DNA of 64,000 nucleotides from Argopecten irradians (GCF_041381155.1 NC_091138.1:17113255-17177254), one strand, 5' to 3'; positions 49,545 to 63,024 are shown, counted from the first letter of the stretch. The notes: generated by a model not told the origin, from the sequence alone. Program-made: numbers and translations.

Positions 49545-50850
49545 GAAACACAGCAGATAGAATAATTATACAAACTGTTGTCAACCTCTTTATCAATGGA
49601 TTAGCTATATGTCTTGTGAGGTTGTGAATGATTATCTTCGGACATAATTCACAAATCAATACAACTGTAATACAGAATTTTGTTATTCTGTACTCGGACA
49701 CTAATCATAAAAACAAAAAGTTATTTTTAGAACATTTAATTAATCAGGATGTCATTCAAAAAGATCAGATATGTTCCACAAACTGAAGCTGGACATCGAT
49801 CAGTTTCATAATTATTTTGATAACACCAATGTTTAAAAGCTGATCAAGTATACATACAAGATCTAGAGAATATCATAATAAAACAAATCAATACAGTATT
49901 TAACATTGTACCATAACTTAAGATTGTGTCTGTACAGTCATGGGGGTACCAGCATACTGCTGTAACTGAACTTAATTACGGTGATCTATCAGCTTGCAAC
50001 ATCAGTTTGTTTTAATTGTTACAATTCAAGTCTAAGCCAAACAAGAAAAACACAGCTTGAGACTATTACTTGTTCAGTAATACAAAAAAGTACATTGTAC
50101 TATGTTTTGTACATATGTTGAATTAATTGATAACATATAAGGATCCCTATAACATGGAATTAATTTTTATCAGTTTGGCTGTGATTCAGTGCTGTATATT
50201 CTTATGACCACTGGTTTATGTTTGTACTGGGCAATGTATTGTACATTATAGGTTTTTTTTATTGGTGGATAGAAGTGCACTGTGTATTTGGATGAGGGTC
50301 AAATTGCTATATACTCATGACTCATTATGATCACAGACTTACCAATGGTATCATTTCATTTGACATGAAACACAAGATACATATAGTTACTCCAATTAAA
50401 GCATTACATGTTCAACTAATGACACTTAAGCAGAATGGAGTTTTTAAGAATTTCTGTAACTCATCCTGTGGACTCAGAGTCTCCTTAGATAGATTATAAA
50501 AGTGTTTTAGATTCCATAAAAAATGTGAAATATGTACTTTGATTCAAAGCACATTTATTTAAATGAGAAATGACAAACAAATAATATTTTGATAGGCAAA
50601 TATCTAAAAAATATACAAAAACAATCTAGCAATATAAATATAGATCCTATCTTATCAAACATAATCTGCAGTACTACATTTGTATCATCCTATGTATTGC
50701 TATATATTTTGCCAACAGTTTCGATTACTTCCTTGTCCCATATTTGTATCTTGCAGTAGACTCGGATATTTTCATATCTAAGAGTCTATAGAATACTTAT
50801 TCAATTGTCAGAAGTAGAGAGAAAAGCTTGAGCGATGTATGTATGTATGT
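49545..50850. other. AT-rich gap upstream of the kinase start
   Basis: No convincing coding exon or named repeat was seen. It is probably the first intron of the kinase gene. Confidence 0.45.
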
Positions 50851-50853
50851 ACT

Positions 50854-51904
50854 ATACTGGGACCCAACCAGTAGTCGTGATAGCTGCAATGACGTAGCTC
50901 TGAACGACGGACGGAAGATTTCTGACAGATGGTCGTTGTCAGAGCTACGATTCCGTCCCATTGACCGTAGTGTTGCAAAACAGCCAGCGCTGAAAATGTT
51001 GCATTTCACGTGTGTCATGTAATTTTGTAATTAAATTCAACAATATCAAACATTTTAAAGATAAACTGATTATTTATTTACCCACCTCCATGTCTAAATT
51101 ATGTTTTAAAGCACTTTTGAATGGCTCACATCTCCGACACGGCTCACTTGATGCCATGATGCTTCTCGTTAGAAAGTCTCGCGCTCCAAATATGGCAATT
51201 AGTACCATATATGGAATGACCTACAAATTTTCACTACGAAAGAAATATAATGTCATAAAGTTTTAAACATGAACTTTAAAAATTCTTTTTCGCTAAATTT
51301 TAAATAATACTTACATTTTTTCAGTCCCATCATGTTTATTCTTAGTTTGTTGGCTTTTAAAAACGTTTAAACATATTTTACCTGTTGAGTGTTTCATTTC
51401 GTCACGGTTTCCGGTAAATCAAACATGGCGGCGTATTTGAACAGATCGAATTATACATGTGTTGTGTTTGCCTTGGATTTTACCACTAATAGTTGATGAA
51501 ACATTATAATCGAAAGGTTTGTGAATTGAATATTGATCATAGTTGTCATAACAATACAGTTACATAAGGATATTATCCAAAAAATATATTTTTATCAGTC
51601 TCAAAGTGCGCATGTGAATCACAGCGGGGCTTGCAACACTAGCGGCAACGGGGTGGAATTCATACCCTGTCGGGAACCGGAGTGGAGGCAGGGTATGATT
51701 ATTTGTTCTATAGTCATGACAGAACAATAGTCATGATTGTGTGCATATTCTACTGTGCATCCAGATTTCCAAATGTCTGGAGCTGTTGACGAATACTTCA
51801 TGATGGTGTTGTTTTGTTTATGTGGAAATAATGTGTTTCACTGTTTCTTGCGATGTAAACAATTAAATTTTTCCTAAATCATGCTACTGGTAGGGTCCCA
51901 GTAT
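50854..51904. mobile_element. TIR-bounded element, about 1.05 kb
   Basis: ATACTGGGACCCAACCAGTA (50854-50873) is repeated inverted with one mismatch at 51884-51904 (CTACTGGTAGGGTCCCAGTA, then T). Inside is a second inverted pair, GTAGCTCTGAACGAC (about 50896) and GTCGTTGTCAGAGCTAC (about 50940). It has no transposase frame. It spans the region where the kinase promoter would be expected, including ACATGGCGGCG at 51424. Confidence 0.55.
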
Positions 51905-52439
51905 GTATAACCAGAAACACATATACATATGTATAGATGTTTCTGATATAACTGTTGGGTCAGGACTATTTACACAGCAGAAGGCTAGCCCTATAGCTAG
52001 CCATTTGTCAAACAATATTCTGACAGGAAGAACAAAAATCGATTGTAAAAAAAATATGAAAATGAAATTCTCCAATAAGCGATCATGCGATCATATACAT
52101 TGACTTCAGAGCGATGAATCGATTTGACCACACGGCAGCAGTAGGATTATGAGGTAACACCTGTGCCGAAGGCTCACCGTGACTGATTGTCACTGGACCA
52201 AATCACAGCAATGACATTTCATATGCTTGTTTTGTTTCGTTAGAACAGGAATACTATTTTCAAAAATATCTGCATTCGGGAAAAAATGATCAATTGGTGG
52301 AAAAACGCATTATGATTTTGCTTACTCTACGACTTGAATTACAGGGAGGCGTGTCATCACATTCCAGTCTTCATTCCCTCTTCTTCGTTTCGTCTGCCAT
52401 TTTTGTTTTCTGTTCGGAACATTTCGGGCTTTTACATAG

Positions 52440-55400
52440 AATCCCAGTTAAAACGGCCCCACTGTTAAAACGGCCCCAGTCAGAACGGCCCCACTGCAAT
52501 AACGGCCCCAGTCAGAACGGCCCCGTTACAAAAAATGTTTAAAAAAAGGAACACATGTTTATTTCAGCTTATATTCAGCGTTGATTTCGTTTATTTTATT
52601 TATAAGAATTTATATATTGTCTTGTACATTATAATGATAGAAAAATACGAAACACGGCACCAAGGACGTATATGAGACATATAAATCCTTGACGGCACTA
52701 ATTTGTAACTAATCATTTCATCATACATGTAGAATTTATGCCTAGATATTCTACATTGCTTGTTACAGTGAAATTGTTTAATATCTTTGATAGGTTTTCT
52801 TGCTGTGTTTTGTTCTTTCTTTTGTACAACGTATTTTTTTCAAATTGGAAACTATTTATTCTAACAACACTACATTGTAAATTATACACCTCTGTAAAAC
52901 ATTTCTTTGGCAGAATAAATGTTAAATTATGGATACTTTTGTTTCTGATATTTTATTATTAGATCAAGGAATGATCAAATTGGACGAAATTGCCGTGAAA
53001 TTGGTCACGGTTCTAGCGATGTACATTTAGTTTTTAGGTCATCTGACCGAAGGTCAGGATGACCTATTGTCATCGTGTTTCGTCCGTCGTCGTGCGCCGT
53101 GCGCCGTCCGCCGTCCGCCGTGCGTCGTGCGTAAGACTATTTATACAAAAGCCTACTCCTCCTTCATTCTTTGATGGATTTTATCCATATTTGGTTTGAA
53201 ACATCATTGGGGAAGGACAATCATATTTTATATAAATGAGCCTGGTCCGACCCCTAGGGGCTGAGGGGTGGGGCACCAAAAGGGCAAATTTTCTTATTTT
53301 AAGCTTTAAAATCCTACTCCTCCTTCATCCTTGGATGGATTTCATCCATATTTGGTGTGAAACTTCATTAGGGAAGGACAATCATATTTTATATAAATGA
53401 GCATGGTCCGACCCCTAGGGTCAGAGGGGCAGGGCCTCAAAAGGGCAAATTTTCTTAATTTTAGCTTTAAAATCCTACTCCTCCTTCATCCTTGGATGGA
53501 TTTCATCCATATTTGGTTTGAAACATCATTGGGGAAGGACAATCATATTTTATATAAATGAGCCTGGTCCGACCCCTAGGGGCTGAGGGGTGGGGCCCCA
53601 AAAGGGCAAATTTTCTTATTTTAGCTTTAAATTCCTACTCCTCCTTCATCCTTTGATGGATTTCATCCATATTTGGTGTGAAACTTCATTAGGGAAGGAC
53701 AATCATATTTTATATAAATGAGCATGGTCCGACCCCTAGGGTCAGAGGGGCAGGGCCTCAAAAGGGCAAATTTTCTTAATTTTAGCTTTAAAATCCTACT
53801 CCTCCTTCATCCTTTGATGGATTTCATCCATATTTGGTGTGAAACTTCATAAGGGAAGGACAATCATATTTTATATAAATGAGCCTGGTCCGACCCCTAG
53901 GGTCAGAGGGGCGGGGCCCCAAAAGGGCAAATTTTCTTAATTTTAGCTTTAAAATCCTACTCCTCCTTCATCCTTGGATGGATTTCATCCATATTTGGTT
54001 TGAAACATCATTGGGGAAGGACAATCATATTTTATATAAATGAGCATGGTCCGACCCCTAGGGGCTGAGGGGTGGGGCCCCAAAAGGGCAAATTTTCTTA
54101 TTTTAGCTTTAAAATCCTACTCCTCCTTCATCCTTGGATGGATTTCATCCATATTTGGTTTGAAACATCATTGGGGAAGGACAATCATATTTTATATAAA
54201 TGAGCCTGGTCCGACCCCTAGGGGCTGAGGGGTGGGGCCCCAAAAGGGCAAATTTTCTCATTTTAGCTTTAAATTCCTACTCCTCCTTCATCCTTTGATG
54301 GATTTCATCCATATTTAGTGTGAAACATCATTAGGTAAGGACATTCATATTTTATATATTTGAGATAGGTCTGACCCCTAGGGGCTGAGGGGTGGGGCCT
54401 CAAAAGGGCAAACTTTCTTATTTTAAGCTTTAAAATTCTACTCCTCCTTCATCCTTGGACGGATTTCATTTATATTTAGTGTGAAACATCATTGGGAAAG
54501 GACAATCATATTTTATATAAATGAGCCTGGTCCAACCCCTAGGGGCTGAGGGGTGGGGCCCCAAAAGGGCAAATTTTCTTAATTTTAGCTGGCCCACTTC
54601 CTGTTTTCAGGTTTCACTCTCTGATCTCAATGAAAATTGATCTATAGGGGTTTTAATTGACGCCGAACAACGTGCAAACATTTTCGTAAAGATTATTGTA
54701 TTCCAAGATGGTCGCTGGCCCACTTCCTGTTTTAAGGTTTCAGTCTCTGATCTTAATGAAAATTGGTCTATAGGGGTTTTAATTGATGCGGAACAACATG
54801 CAAACATTGTCGTAAAAATTTTGGTATTTCAAGATGGCTGCTGGCCCACTTCCTGTGTTCGGGTTCATTCCAGATCTCAATGAAAATTGGTCTATAGGGG
54901 TTTTAATTGATTCAGAAGGGGGAACTTAAGGTGAGGACAATCATATTTTATAAAGGACCAGGCTAAGACCCACGGGGATAGTACGGCGGAGGTCCAAACT
55001 GGGAGCTTAGCTGAAATTTGGCTTTAAAATCTGACTCCTTATATTAATCCTTGAATGGGTTACAACCATATATGGATAAAGGGCAACCAAGTTTGTTCAA
55101 CAAATGACATTTACCTATTTCAGAAACTTACATATTCAACTAAGGAGTTCCTTGTATTATTTATATTAATTGTTAACCACTACTATATACTGTGACTTTG
55201 TTGTTTTGTGCCATGAGTCAGATGACCGTAAAGGCCCATGGGCCTCTTGTTTAATATAGTCAATGAAATATACGTGTTCATCACGGAGACTAAGAACGGA
55301 CTGTGGGTCATAGACACAATCATATTTCATTCGAAAGCTTTAATTTTATTTTTCCATAGCCTCGGTAAAAAAACAAAAACATTAATACAGATGGCTTTTG

Positions 55401-56986
55401 CTGGAAATACTTTCGAATTAACTTCATACAAACATCTTATTATTGCATACATCTCGGTTATCTGCATAAGGTGTAATTATATATAGAAAGGAGAAGAGAA
55501 AGGAGAATATTGCATTTTGCAATAACGATAGTGAGGGTGAATTTTATTTCCTTAAAAGTGCAAAGTGTATGAAGATTTCATATTAGAAAACCATTTTTTT
55601 GTCCGATATTCCAACATGTTTAAGTTAGTTCAATTACTTAATGCTCAATTACTTAATGCACAAAATATAAAAGAATAAAATAAATCTTTGTAACTATATT
55701 TCATTAGCCCTAGAAAAGAACATTACTGTAATTAAGATTAAGACCAAGTTTTGTGCTCTCTTTCTCTACTACAATACATTTCAATTTTATCAAGAATGTA
55801 TGTTTTTATCAAAGTTGTGTGAGTGTGGCGTATATCGTCACTGTAAACCCAAAGCAAATAGAGAATCTGAACCCATAACAAGTTATGATTGACAGTTGTC
55901 ACCACAAGATGAATTAGCCGTGGTCAGTGTATACCTAATTATATGGTAATTATATAGTGTATACGGTGTAATTGTAAAGGCGCTGATATCCCACAAAATT
56001 ACGGTAAACTGTACGGGAAAGAACAAATCAAATCATGAATATTAGTAAATCAATACTTGTCTATATATAAAGGATACAATTCAATGCTGCCTCATACATT
56101 CTGTTGGTCTCATGTAAAACTCAAGCCGTTCTCTTCGAAATTTCAGTGCATGTTATCATAATTCACATAATTAAAACTTATTTTAACGTCTTTCATAACT
56201 AAGAACAATCATTTGCTCAAATTCACTAAATTTTTGACACATGTACATTTGATTTCTAATAGTTTAACAAAATGTTTCACATACTATCATTTGGACGTTT
56301 TCTATTTAATTAATGAGAAAGATAATCTATTTCTTGTAATTTCTTAGATACTGATATGTGAGCTACATGTAATTCGTTTTGTAAGATAATGTTACAAGCA
56401 AAACTTACCACATATTTTACAATGAACATTTAGAAGACAAATGTATATAATCAACACACTGAACATATTAAAAAAAATTGCAATAATTAAAGATTTGAAT
56501 ATATTTATTACTTTAACTGCATTCTCAATATTTTCCGTTTGTCAAAATATCAAAAACTCCTACTAAACAAGTACAAGTAATTTCCCAGTTAAATGCTAGC
56601 ACTTCCCTTTTCAACAATATCTTCGTCTCAACCATACATGAATCGATGAGAAATCAATACTAAAAGTATTTTGAAGACATTTCAAATTGATTTCTTACTT
56701 GAATATTAGATCTATCAAACGCTGCTAGAGATCGTGAACGTAAAAAAAATCATCATTTGAAACATCATTTACTTGTATATGTAGGTATACAGTATTAACC
56801 TAACCAACCATCTTTAATAAGATAGACAACAAACATGTTCATTCATTTAAATTTACTTTTAATTAATCTCAATGTGTTCCGTCATAAGCTTTGTCTTATA
56901 TCTGCCTACATAAAAGTGAGGCCGTTTCGACTGGGGCCGTTTTAACTGGGGCCGTTATTGCAGTGGGGCCGTTTTAACCGTACTCC
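52440..56986. mobile_element. 4.5-kb TIR element with ACGGCCCC subrepeat ends
   Basis: The left end at 52446-52526 has five ACGGCCCC blocks (GTTAAAACGGCCCCACTG, CAGTCAGAACGGCCCC, CAATAACGGCCCC). The right end at 56918-56980 carries the complementary GGGGCCGTT blocks in inverted order. TTTACATAG occurs just outside both ends (52431-52439 and 56987-56995), a likely 9-bp target duplication. The outermost 7-8 bases do not match each other. The interior is AT-rich without a recognisable transposase and contains the nested element at 53035-55252. A 9-bp duplication would suit a Mutator-like or foldback element; the superfamily is inferred. Confidence 0.65.
53035..55252 (+). mobile_element. Hairpin-ended tandem-repeat element, family 2, copy A
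   Basis: The 5' hairpin is TAGGTCATCTGACC, loop GAA, GGTCAGGATGACC. A CCGTCG/GCCGTGC-type microsatellite follows, then about nine repeats of about 161 bp (CCTACTCCTCCTTCATCC, TTTTATATAAATGAGC). Next come three repeats of about 126 bp (GGCCCACTTCCTGTTTT, TCTATAGGGGTTTTAATTGA). It ends GTCAGATGACCGTAAAGGCC, then CATGGGCCTCTTGT. GTCAGATGACC is complementary to the 5' stem, as in family 1. It is nested inside 52440-56986. Confidence 0.82.
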
Positions 56987-57300
56987 TTTACATAGTACAT
57001 CAACCAAACTACGCGATATATTCCGATAAGAAAAAAATAGAAGCAAATGCATTGAAAATATTAAACTTTTGCTTTAATAAAAAAAATTGGTTCGTCTTAT
57101 TACTTGTTTTGAATCAAATACAATAAAAAGACGTACCTACGCTTGCATATCATTGCGATGCATGTTAAACGAAAACCTATTTTTGGTTCGAGATTATGTT
57201 CCGATATGACGATCCTAAAAGGCAAATGGCGGGCTAGAAAGGAGGAAGTGGGTAACGTAATCTCATAATTACAGTAAAATTAGGGATTTGAACATTTTTT
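55253..57300. other. AT-rich stretch without genes
   Basis: Up to 56986 it is the interior and right end of the 4.5-kb TIR element; beyond that it is unique sequence leading to the possible first exon at 57347. No coding exon was seen. Confidence 0.5.
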
Positions 57301-57346
57301 ATCTGCTGCATTGTGTACACCAGCAGTAGCAGGGCTATCCTATCAA

Positions 57347-57384
57347 CATGGAACCACAGAACAACAACCACTTCGACTTGTCAG
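57347..57384 (+). CDS. Possible first coding exon of a plus-strand gene (partial)
   Basis: CATCAACATGG-type context, then MEPQNNNHFDLSG with a donor CAG|GTAAAT. Upstream there is a small GC-richer patch (AAATGGCGGGCTAGAAAGGA, about 57224). I found no following exon in the remaining 6.6 kb, so the gene, if real, continues past the window. The protein is not recognised. Confidence 0.35.
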
Positions 57385-57385
57385 G

Positions 57386-59160
57386 TAAATATAAGCAGCA
57401 TTTTGGTTTCAGTGGAACTGAAGATAATTTTGTAGTTCAACAACAAAGCTGACTCATAGGGGGCCTAGATTTGCTAAACAACAGCGATCCCCCCGGAACA
57501 TATCGACAGTCTCAATTTGTTACATGTATTATGATTTACGTCCATGACATATACCCCGGTAAAACAAACGTACCATAAGTGAAAACACTTTGTGTGAAAG
57601 GGATAAAGGGATAACATGTAAATAAAAACTAATCGGGTAATAAACTGGACTGGGGGTATGTGTAGTGGATTTCAAAATTGGCACTTAAATAAGGGGGCTC
57701 ATATAATTATGGTTTCCTCAAAGGTGTGTCATTTTCTAGTTTACAATATATATTAACGTCAGTGCCGTGTGAATTGGAAATAAAGACAAATTATCTTAAA
57801 GAGGTCGAGGATGAGTAATAATTAGTTGATTGAGAGGGGGGGGGGGGTTTGTTTAACAATAGTAGAAAAGTAGACCAGGTGTTGCTCAAATAATTAACAG
57901 TACCATATATGATAGATTTTTGTGTAAATTTTAGAATTGCCCAATGCTCCATAATATTTATGTTTAATATTATATTCATATTAAGATAATGTAGGTGTTT
58001 TTGTGCATTTTCACAACAGGCACCATGCATGGTAAAAATAATGCTAATTAATTTGCTTTAATGTCAAGAAAGTGCTTCACTTTTTCATAGTCCATTCTCT
58101 ACTAAATGCTGTTTATAAAACAAATTGTCTAGTTATCAATCGGTTATTCACTGTAAAATGTGATTGCTGATTACAGATTTCAGGGCATCCAGTTGACCCT
58201 TGACTTTAAGCAAATTCATAAGTCAAATTACCATTTCTCAGAAATCACAAAGAGTAAAATCCAATGACAAATTAACATGTGCTTCAAACCCAAGAGTCAA
58301 ATATGATTTTGGGAGTCGAAAATACTTTCAGCGGTCTACTGGATGCCAGGTAAGGTAGATTTCTCTCAGTTGTGAAAATAAGCTTGAGAGATTGTGAACA
58401 TGTATATCCAATATTTTAAATTGGGAGTGTGTCTGAATTTCACTCCCAATTGCAACAAAGCAAGAGCCTTTAATGCCTTGATTGGTAGCTATATATGTTA
58501 TAGGCACAATATACTGTCACCTCAATGAATCTGGTCACAGTGGCTGAACATATTAATGCCTGACTTACCTTCCTACCACTGGGTTGAAATTCCAATTGGA
58601 ATCCCATGTATATAGGTCACAGGTTTTCCGCTGGCTTTCTGTCATCTTTGAAATTTATAAAAAAAAAATCCTTATAGTCCTTAAATAAATGTGGCAAACA
58701 TTAAAACTCCATCCGTAGAGCATGGCTAGTATTGTGAAGTTCCATGTTTGACTGGACAGAGCAATGAACAAAATACCAAACAAATATTGATAATTCAAGC
58801 TATAAAGATGAAACTGCAAATAGTTCTTTTAATTGTGCTATTAATTTTATGGATGATTATAAATGGAATTTCTTCACTTTGAGTGTGACCATACTGTCAA
58901 AACTTAAAGTTCAAAATTAGTTAGTAAATATTTGCAGTTTGTAATACAAAATTTCAGCAAAACAACTCCAATGTTTTTAAAAGGAACTCACAAACTTCAA
59001 ACCTAGGAGTCCCTTGGGTGCCTCCCAAAGAAAAAACAGGAGGGAAATCTCTGGTTATGTTGTCTGTTACTTTCCTCAAAACAGTGAATTTACGTACACA
59101 TCTAATCTAGTTGTAGGAAAATGTATTGTATTACAAAATAATTCATGATACCCATCCCTG
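57386..59160. other. Non-coding stretch
   Basis: No exon was seen. There is a poly-G run near 57836. A faint SINE-like tail may lie around 58560-58700 (GGTTTTCCGCTGGCTTTC), too decayed to call. Confidence 0.45.
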
Positions 59161-59168
59161 TTTGACAG

Positions 59169-59811
59169 TAGTGCTGGAACGGTTAGTAAAAATGTCAACA
59201 GGTTAACCGGATCGGATTAACCGAACCGTAACCGGATATATAACTACAATTTTGTAGTTGTTTAAGTAACGTTACAGTTGTACATCGATGCCATGAATTT
59301 GTCATACTTCATCTGGATTCCATAACAGTTGTTCATATCTTTCAGGAAGCACTCATTTAACACAAAGAATTATTATTTTAAATTAGATTTATTTTGTTTG
59401 TATTAATAAAACCATCACAGTGAATGGAAATCGATGTAAACACTTACAATGTTAAAGTAGGCCTACTTCCTACACATGGTTTCTTTTGCACACGGCACTT
59501 GCGCACATCACACTCACTGGAACGTTTGCATAGAAGCCAAGTGACACATATAAGCGTTTTAATGAAGACCGAGTTTCCGATAACAACACTGTTGTCGTAA
59601 CACTTTCAATTTCATTACAAAATTGAGCATTTGAAAGCATTATACTTTATACTATATAGGTTAAGACGATCGTTAGTACAGGAAATTCATTACTTTGAGG
59701 AGTATTTTTGCCGTACAAAATGTATATGGCGGTTATCAGATAGCTAAAATGCTAATATAACCGGATACAAGCTGAAACCGAACCGTTAACCGGTTAGCCG
59801 TTCTAGCACTA
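59169..59811. mobile_element. hAT-type non-autonomous transposon, 643 bp
   Basis: The ends TAGTGCTGGAACGG and, read inward from the right, TAGTGCTAGAACGG are flanked by 8-bp direct repeats TTTGACAG (59161-59168) and TTTGGCAG (59812-59819), one mismatch. The subterminal regions are rich in AACCGG/CCGGTTAA motifs in both orientations. There is no transposase frame. It has the same end type as 16449-17260 but an unrelated interior. Confidence 0.85.
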
Positions 59812-60163
59812 TTTGGCAGAGTATGAAAATGCATTCCAGACCGCCATTTAAGTATTCTTATTATGAAATTTGATACCATGCATTTGATGTCCTCACATAC
59901 CCTCAAATCTCAACAATATAAAGCAACAGACTGGCTTCTATTCTTTTTAGATAGGAAATCCCAGGCTCATTTTCAAGACCAGTCTGTTTTCAAATTTCAA
60001 GACTCTTATAATATATAATTATTTGTGAATAGAGTTGTTATCACATACAGTCAACATTGCCTTAGCGACCTTCTGAATTCAACGACCTTCTGTCTTTACT
60101 TGGTAAAAATCGTGACAATATTTTGAATTTTGATGATAACTTGATGCAAATTTTCTCTTATTA

Positions 60164-62697
60164 CGTCATCTGACCGAAGGTCAGGATGACCTATTGTCAT
60201 CGTGTTTCGTCCGTCGTCGTGCGCCGTGCGCCGTGCGCCGTCCGCCGTGCGCCGTGCGTCGTGCGTAAGACTATTTATACAAAAGCCTACTCCTCCTTCA
60301 TTCTTTGATGGATTTTATCCATATTTGGTTTGAAACATCATTGGGGAAGGACAATCATATTTTATATAAATGAGCCTGGTCCGACCCCTAGGGGCTGAGG
60401 GGTGGGGCACCAAAAGGGCAAATTTTCTTATTTTAAGCTTTAAAATCCTACTCCTCCTTCATCCTTGGATGGATTTCATCCATATTTGGTGTGAAACTTC
60501 ATTAGGGAAGGACAATCATATTTTATATAAATGAGCATGGTCCGACCCCTAGGGTCAGAGGGGCAGGGCCTCAAAAGGGCAAATTTTCTTAATTTTAGCT
60601 TTAAAATCCTACTCCTCCTTCATCCTTGGATGGATTTCATCCATATTTGGTTTGAAACATCATTGGGGAAGGACAATCATATTTTATATAAATGAGCCTG
60701 GTCCGACCCCTAGGGGCTGAGGGGTGGGGCCCCAAAAGGGCAAATTTTCTTATTTTAGCTTTAAATTCCTACTCCTCCTTCATCCTTTGATGGATTTCAT
60801 CCATATTTGGTGTGAAACTTCATTAGGGAAGGACAATCATATTTTATATAAATGAGCATGGTCCGACCCCTAGGGTCAGAGGGGCAGGGCCTCAAAAGGG
60901 CAAATTTTCTTAATTTTAGCTTCAAAATCCTACTCCTCCTTCATCCTTGGATGGATTTCATCCATATTTGGTTTGAAACATCATTGGGGAAGGACAATCA
61001 TATTTTATATAAATGAGCATGGTCCGACCCCTAGGGTCAGAGGGGCAGGACCTCAAAAGGGCAAATTTTCTTAATTTTAGCTTTAAAATCCTACTCCTCC
61101 TTCATCCTTTGATGGATTTCATCCATATTTGGTGTGAAACTTCATTAGGGAAGGACAATCATATTTTATATAAATGAGCATGGTCCGACCCCTAGGGTCA
61201 GAGGGGCAGGACCTCAAAAGGGCAAATTTTCTTAATTTTAGCTTTAAAATCCTACTCCTCCTTCATCCTTTGATGGATTTCATCCATATTTGGTGTGAAA
61301 CTTCATAAGGGAAGGACAATCATATTTTATATAAATGAGCCCTAGGGTCAGAGGGGCGGGGCCCCAAAAGGGCAAATTTTCTTAATTTTAGCTTTAAAAT
61401 CCTACTCCTCCTTCATCCTTGGATGGATTTCATCCATATTTGGTTTGAAACATCATTGGGGAAGGACAATCATATTTTATATAAATGAGCCTGGTCCGAC
61501 CCCTAGGGTCAGAGGGGCGGGGCCCCAAAAGGGCAAATTTTCTTAATTTTAGCTTTAAAATCCTACTCCTCCTTCATCCTTGGATGGATTTCATCCATAT
61601 TTGGTTTGAAACATCATTGGGGAAGGACAATCATATTTTATATAAATGAGCCTGGTCCGACCCCTAGGGGCTGAGGGGTGGGGCCCCAAAAGGGCAAATT
61701 TTCTCATTTTAGCTTTAAATTCCTACTCCTCCTTCATCCTTTGATGGATTTCATCCATATTTAGTGTGAAACATCATTAGGTAAGGACATTCATATTTTA
61801 TATATTTGAGATAGGTCTGACCCCTAGGGGCTGAGGGGTGGGGCCTCAAAAGGGCAAACTTTCTTATTTTAAGCTTTAAAATTCTACTCCTCCTTCATCC
61901 TTGGACGGATTTCATTTATATTTAGTGTGAAACATCATTGGGAAAGGACAATCATATTTTATATAAATGAGCCTGGTCCAACCCCTAGGGGCTGAGGGGT
62001 GGGGCCCCAAAAGGGCAAATTTTCTTAATTTTAGCTGGCCCACTTCCTGTTTTCAGGTTTCACTCTCTGATCTCAATGAAAATTGATCTATAGGGGTTTT
62101 AATTGACGCCGAACAACGTGCAAACATTTTCGTAAAGATTATTGTATTCCAAGATGGTCGCTGGCCCACTTCCTGTTTTAAGGTTTCAGTCTCTGATCTT
62201 AATGAAAATTGGTCTATAGGGGTTTTAATTGATGCGGAACAACATGCAAACATTGTCGTAAAAATTTTGGTATTTCAAGATGGCTGCTGGCCCACTTCCT
62301 GTGTTCGGGTTCATTCCAGATCTCAATGAAAATTGGTCTATAGGGGTTTTAATTGATTCAGAAGGGGGAACTTAAGGTGAGGACAATCATATTTTATAAA
62401 GGACCAGGCTAAGACCAACGGGGATAGTACGGCGGACGTCCAAACTGGGAGCTTAGCTGAAATTTGGCTTTAAAATCTGACTCCTTAAATTAATCCTTGA
62501 ATGGGTTACAACCATATATGGATAAAGGGCAACCAAGTTTGTTCAACAAATGACATTTACCTATTTCAGAAACTTACATATTCAACTAAGGAGTTCCTTG
62601 TATTATTTATATTAATTGTTAACCACTACTATATACTGTGACTTTGTTGTTTTGTGCCATGAGTCAGATGACCGTAAAGGCCCATGGGCCTCTTGTG
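60164..62697 (+). mobile_element. Hairpin-ended tandem-repeat element, family 2, copy B
   Basis: It is nearly identical to 53035-55252 over the hairpin, microsatellite, 161-bp repeats, 126-bp repeats and 3' end. It has about eleven 161-bp repeats against about nine, which explains its greater length. The flanks of the two copies are unrelated (TTATTAC before, GTCATATA after). The 5' flank AC instead of AG suggests the common sequence starts at GTCATCTG. Confidence 0.85.
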
Positions 62698-63024
62698 TCA
62701 TATATCCTGTAAGGCATGTTAGCTACAGGCCAGACTTACATAAAATTTACAAGACTGGCTTATTTTTGAAATCTGGCTTATTTTTGAAATCTTTCATAGG
62801 TCTTCAAATTAAAACAAAAATTTGATAAAGTAGACTGCATGAAGATAATTGATCATACAAATATAAATGTTCAGCAGTCAGTATTTAAAAATGAAAGCCG
62901 GCATGTTTTCAAGATACATGTGACTGAAAGAAATCTGTTCGGGCTTGGGTTCCAGTCCAGCCTATTTTCAATTCAGGTTTATTATGGAGATTTTAGGATA
63001 TTACCAAAAGCCTTCCACCTTGAG

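Noticed and set aside
51425-51505. Plus-strand start MAAYLNRSNYTC in ATGGCGGCG context
   Set aside because: The frame closes after about 27 codons and sits inside a TIR-bounded element; more likely a promoter-type motif or chance.
54607-54807. 66-codon minus-strand frame, identical again at 62053-62253
   Set aside because: It lies in the 126-bp repeats of the family 2 elements; identity reflects element copying, not a gene.
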